A stretch of DNA of 64,000 bases, from contig JAJDEF010000012.1 of the NCBI GenBank assembly GCA_029259945.1, positions 186,001-250,000 on the forward strand, written 5' to 3'. The position numbers and the translations under genes were made by a program. Under the pieces are notes generated by a model. The model had not been told where the DNA came from. It saw only the letters and a list, made by a program, of their open reading frames with translations, and ran no database searches. The first letter of the stretch is position 1, and every line of letters begins with the position of its first letter. This DNA comes from Planctomycetota bacterium. GTDB taxonomy: Bacteria; Planctomycetota; Planctomycetia; Pirellulales; Lacipirellulaceae. Shown piece by piece: positions 61,448 to 64,000 of this stretch.

Positions 61448-62248
61448 TTACGATCCCGAAATACTCTGCTGCGCGTAGCGCTTCGCTGCGGTTCTTGCTT
61501 GCTCGTCGCCGGCCAGGTAGACGGTTAGTGGGGCACAGATATTCGCCCATGTTGCTGGTTGCTTGATCCACAGGAATTTTTCCTGGCCGGTCGCTTGGCA
61601 ACAAACCCGCAGGGAGTCGCCGCGCCACTCCTCGGGCACCACAAAACGCACGGTCAGTTCATGCACCCCTTCGAGCGACGTTAGCGGGGAACTTCGCCAC
61701 TTGAAAAACACTCCGTGCTCTTGGCCTAGTGTGCCGCTTACCACCACGACTTGTTTTGGTGCCACTCGCTTTTGCGTTTCGGTCACTACTTCGCGGTGCG
61801 CCAGCTTGCCGTTGACCGTGGGAGTGATGTGGGCGACCACATCTCCCAAGAGGACGGGCACCTCACCCCCGAGCGAAGCCCCAATTGCTTTGCCTGTCTC
61901 GACGGTTTTGGTCCAGTGAATCGCTTCGCTAAAATTACTCTCCAACTGCGTGCTTGGCTCGAAACTGTGAACTCGCATTCCCAGGTCGTAGTCGCCTACT
62001 TCGATGTGAATCTCTTCGACCTTGGCAAGATTCCCGGCAAGCAAATGCACCGACACTCGGAGCTTGAGCTCGACAATTTTCTCGCCTGGGTAAAGATTGG
62101 CTGCGACTTCGGAAGTGACGTCGCGACACTCGGCCGTTCGTCCGAAGTCAAAAGCGAGAGACGGGTCTTCAGCTAGCGAAATCTGCCCTTGGATGGCTAA
62201 CAAAAAACAGAGCGGCAGCGCTCGGAGTCGAAAAAATAGCGCAGGCAT
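61448..62248 (-). CDS. Secreted protein of unknown function
   Basis: I do not recognise the family. The 266-residue protein has a signal peptide (LRALPLCFLLAIQGQISLA) and a mature region with beta-strand-like alternation. Short phrases such as ECRDVTSEVAANLYPGEKIV and FFKWRSSPLTSLEGVHELTV are the most distinctive. The C-terminal 20 residues are charged and helical. It is a single gene on the minus strand. An intergenic 9-bp stem (CCTCGGCGC at 62280-62288 with its inverse at 62301-62309) lies just upstream of its start. Confidence 0.72.
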   Translation of the reverse strand: MPALFFRLRALPLCFLLAIQGQISLAEDPSLAFDFGRTAECRDVTSEVAANLYPGEKIVELKLRVSVHLLAGNLAKVEEIHIEVGDYDLGMRVHSFEPSTQLESNFSEAIHWTKTVETGKAIGASLGGEVPVLLGDVVAHITPTVNGKLAHREVVTETQKRVAPKQVVVVSGTLGQEHGVFFKWRSSPLTSLEGVHELTVRFVVPEEWRGDSLRVCCQATGQEKFLWIKQPATWANICAPLTVYLAGDEQARTAAKRYAQQSISGS

Positions 62249-62365
62249 CGAACCGACTCCATCAAGGGTGAAGAACGAACCTCGGCGCGCCCCCCTGGGT
62301 GCGCCGAGGTTGGCAACTCGCCTTTCTACGCAGCGACAAGAGAAATTGTTTTCGCTGAATTAGAA

Positions 62366-62393
62366 AAGCCACGGGATTGCTATCCCGTGGCTT
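62366..62393 (-). terminator. Terminator of the nickel superoxide dismutase gene
   Basis: A perfect 12-bp stem (AAGCCACGGGAT, 62366-62377, with ATCCCGTGGCTT, 62382-62393) encloses a 4-nt loop. Read on the minus strand it is followed by TTTTCTAATT, as expected for an intrinsic terminator. It lies 28 bp after the stop of the dismutase gene. Confidence 0.85.
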
Positions 62394-62420
62394 GAAATTC
62401 GGACGCGGTCTCGGGTGGCG

Positions 62421-62861
62421 CTAGTGGCCGTAAACTTCGTGAAAATCGTCAATAGCTTCCTTCAACGCCTCTGCGGTGGCTGGATCGGCCGACTGCTTGC
62501 ACTTCATAGCCGCCACCATCACTGCATGCGCCGAAGTAAGCTTGATCACATAGTGCTCGCTATCGGCCTTAATCTTTTGGGTCATAAAGTACTGAGCGAT
62601 AATGTGCTGCGTGTTGGTCGCATGCGCTTCTTTGGTGGTGACCCAACGTATCGCCTGATTAATGTTTTGTGACGTATGTTCTTTCGTTAGCTCATTGAGA
62701 CTCTTGATCGCCTTGGCAATAGTTGCCTGATCTTCGAGCATCTCGGTAATCCGCGAATCATCGTCATAAATGCCGCACGGCACCTCGCAATGGGCCGCCA
62801 AATAGGCCATTGGCAAGATCGTTGCCCCGATCATCACAGCAGCAATTAAAGAGCGTTTCAC
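62421..62861 (-). CDS. sodN: Nickel-containing superoxide dismutase with export signal
   Basis: A 146-residue protein. Residues 24-32 read HCEVPCGIY, the nickel hook of NiSOD (HCxxPCGxY): His24, Cys25 and Cys29 would bind Ni after cleavage makes His24 the N-terminus. It dismutates superoxide to oxygen and hydrogen peroxide. The first 23 residues form a hydrophobic signal-like segment (SLIAAVMIGATILPMAYLAA), so signal peptidase could create the free His. That differs from the short propeptide cut by SodX in actinobacteria; no sodX is nearby. The remaining 115 residues are helical, as in NiSOD. It has its own promoter and terminator. Confidence 0.92.
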   Translation of the reverse strand: MKRSLIAAVMIGATILPMAYLAAHCEVPCGIYDDDSRITEMLEDQATIAKAIKSLNELTKEHTSQNINQAIRWVTTKEAHATNTQHIIAQYFMTQKIKADSEHYVIKLTSAHAVMVAAMKCKQSADPATAEALKEAIDDFHEVYGH

Positions 62862-62940
62862 AATAAGTCTCCCTGGTTCGAATCATTCAGATGGGCAGGG
62901 CCCACGGTCCATGACAGCCTACACTACAAACCTTGAGGTC

Positions 62941-62969
62941 AATGTAATGGGGCTGACCGACTAGGTCAA
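62941..62969 (-). promoter_or_regulatory. Promoter and TGACC-n5-GGTCA palindrome upstream of sodN
   Basis: On the minus strand TTGACC (62969-62964) and TACATT (62946-62941) are spaced by 17 bp, giving a plausible sigma70 promoter about 80 bp before the start. TGACCGACTAGGTCA (62954-62968) is a perfect interrupted palindrome overlapping the -35. A half-site (GGTCA) recurs at 62938-62942. It may bind a metal- or redox-responsive repressor; identity unknown. Confidence 0.5.
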
Positions 62970-63029
62970 ACTGCTGTCTGAAAAAATTCGACGTCCGGGA
63001 GTTTCATTGTCTCTCTTCAAACCAGGGCA

Positions 63030-64000
63030 TTATTTTTTGGGAAACCCTTCGACACTACTCCAATTGACAAACTCGCCGTCGGGATCGAACGTGAAAATCT
63101 GGTTCATCACCATGGCCTCCTTGTCCCATATTTTGGTGTGATACTTGTAGCGAATCGACACATTGCCCTGTTTGTCTTCAGTAATCGGTCCCCACTCGAT
63201 AGTTTTCCGTTGCTTTACATCTCGGAAGTTATCCCGGAAAAAAACCTCCACCCAGCCACGTACTCGTGCAGTGGTTGGATCGACATCCTGACTAGTTCGC
63301 ACGGCTGCAGGCTTCGAGTCTCCGGCCGTACGGAAACGGTATTCCGCAGGATCGACGGGCACTCCCCACTTCGACTGGAAGTTGATGTGGTGCAGGCTGT
63401 TGATGCCTAGGATGTAATACCAACCTGGCTTTAACTCCACAGGCAGCACACACTTCTTTCCGCCATTCGTCCATCTGGCCCGTTTGTCTTTAGGCAGTTG
63501 TGGGAAATTTGCTCCACCGCCGGTCCACGACATTCCCTGCCCCATCGGCATGTCAAACGTGACGATGAGTCGCTTGATCGTTGGGTCGACATCTTCTGCA
63601 CCGCTGCCCGGCACAAGCTTGACGATCTTGGGCACTCGTACACGACTTTCGATCGCTTTAGACGCTCCCTTCGTAGAGAAGTAGAAGACCGCGCAAGGAG
63701 CATCTTCTCCAGCCTTGCTCTTGAAGTTACGGAAGTTGGTCGAGTTGATTCCGACTCGGTAATACTGACCAGCCGCAAGATCCACGGGCAAAACGCACGT
63801 GCGACTGTCGCGCCAATGTGCTTTACCTTCTTTCGGCATCCGCGGCAGGAACGACTTTTCGTTACCTGTCCAACTCATGCCGCCGCCCATGTCGCGGTCG
63901 AAGGTGACTGTGATCTCGCTCAGCTTTGGATCGACATTGATTGCGCCTATTGGTGGACTGGTTTTCACAATCCAGGGAAATCGACGCACCACGACTCTGT
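63030..64000 (-). CDS. Ig-like (Big_5/SbsA) domain protein, 5' end beyond the window
   Basis: The visible part is about 323 residues and stays open to the right edge (codons for R-V-V-R precede the GTG at 63992), so the true start lies outside. Two related Ig-like domains of the Big_5 type occur: INVDPKLSEITVTFDRDMGG (about residue 20) and AEDVDPTIKRLIVTFDMPMG (about 131). Each is followed by MSWTG and a LPV..L...YY block. The last ~70 residues form a separate NTF2- or lumazine-like beta region (VRGWVEVFFRDNF). It is probably a secreted protein. Upstream neighbour of sodN on the same strand. Confidence 0.78.
   Translation of the reverse strand, partial: RVVVRRFPWIVKTSPPIGAINVDPKLSEITVTFDRDMGGGMSWTGNEKSFLPRMPKEGKAHWRDSRTCVLPVDLAAGQYYRVGINSTNFRNFKSKAGEDAPCAVFYFSTKGASKAIESRVRVPKIVKLVPGSGAEDVDPTIKRLIVTFDMPMGQGMSWTGGGANFPQLPKDKRARWTNGGKKCVLPVELKPGWYYILGINSLHHINFQSKWGVPVDPAEYRFRTAGDSKPAAVRTSQDVDPTTARVRGWVEVFFRDNFRDVKQRKTIEWGPITEDKQGNVSIRYKYHTKIWDKEAMVMNQIFTFDPDGEFVNWSSVEGFPKK

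Overview
The window reads as chromosomal DNA of a planctomycete, most likely of the Pirellulales group. Three kinds of sequence evidence support this. Two secreted proteins end in PEP-CTERM tails (VPEPS, hydrophobic stretch, RR). A large surface protein carries the planctomycete N-terminal motif LEDRRVL. Several small families are typical of the Planctomycetes-Verrucomicrobia group (Minf_1886, GxxExxY, DUF1570, DUF6580, LEDRRVL exoproteins). Coding density is high, base composition is moderately GC-rich, and operons are short. I found no tRNA or rRNA genes, no CRISPR array, no prophage and no transposase gene.

Layout. 1-2.3 kb: start of a secreted hydrolase-like protein, rsmD, and a LysR regulator. 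2.3-9.2 kb: gltB and gltD (glutamate synthase), separated by a GxxExxY gene boxed by a 23-bp inverted repeat; a gene-free copy of the same repeat lies just after gltD. 9.3-12 kb: a DUF485/sodium-solute symporter pair and a HAD phosphatase. 12-14.1 kb: a DUF2089 zinc-ribbon/HTH regulator with a single-pass membrane protein. 14.2-22.5 kb: gluQ, a VIT-type metal transporter, a DUF2339 membrane protein, a LuxR-type regulator, slyX, pterin dehydratase, a quinone oxidoreductase and a PEP-CTERM metalloprotease. 22.5-34.2 kb: a penicillin-acylase-type Ntn hydrolase, a RicT/PSP1 protein with a Minf_1886 partner, a terpene-cyclase-fold secreted protein, a four-repeat DUF11 protein, an S4 protein, an orphan PstS, a PDZ/DUF4214 protein and an RIC-type di-iron protein. 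34.2-34.6 kb: tmRNA (ssrA, minus strand). 34.6-35.4 kb: repeat-rich non-coding DNA.

35.4-46.8 kb: an MFS transporter, a CHAD protein, a GntR(YtrA)-ABC operon whose permease has a ~470-residue soluble tail, two small membrane proteins, a DUF1570 protein and a secreted helical-repeat protein. 46.8-51.4 kb: a DUF6580/DUF4430 pair, then the beta-oxidation pair fadJ-fadA. 51.4-56.3 kb: a second PEP-CTERM protein and a 1107-residue exoprotein with a duplicated domain. 56.3-61 kb: uvrA, ilvN and ilvC. 61-64 kb: an insertion-like short element, a secreted unknown, a nickel superoxide dismutase with its own export signal, and a partial Ig-like-domain protein.

The most distinctive content is a set of dispersed non-coding elements. 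Two copies of a ~165-176 bp palindromic element with CAGG...ACTGCAAAGT ends occur near 19.8 kb and 61.2 kb. The second copy splits another repeat and is flanked by exact 11-bp direct repeats, so removing it restores a hairpin: a clear sign of transposition in a miniature element with no coding capacity. The GxxExxY gene inside the glt operon looks like cargo of a second inverted-repeat family. Several other hairpin repeats sit in intergenic gaps.
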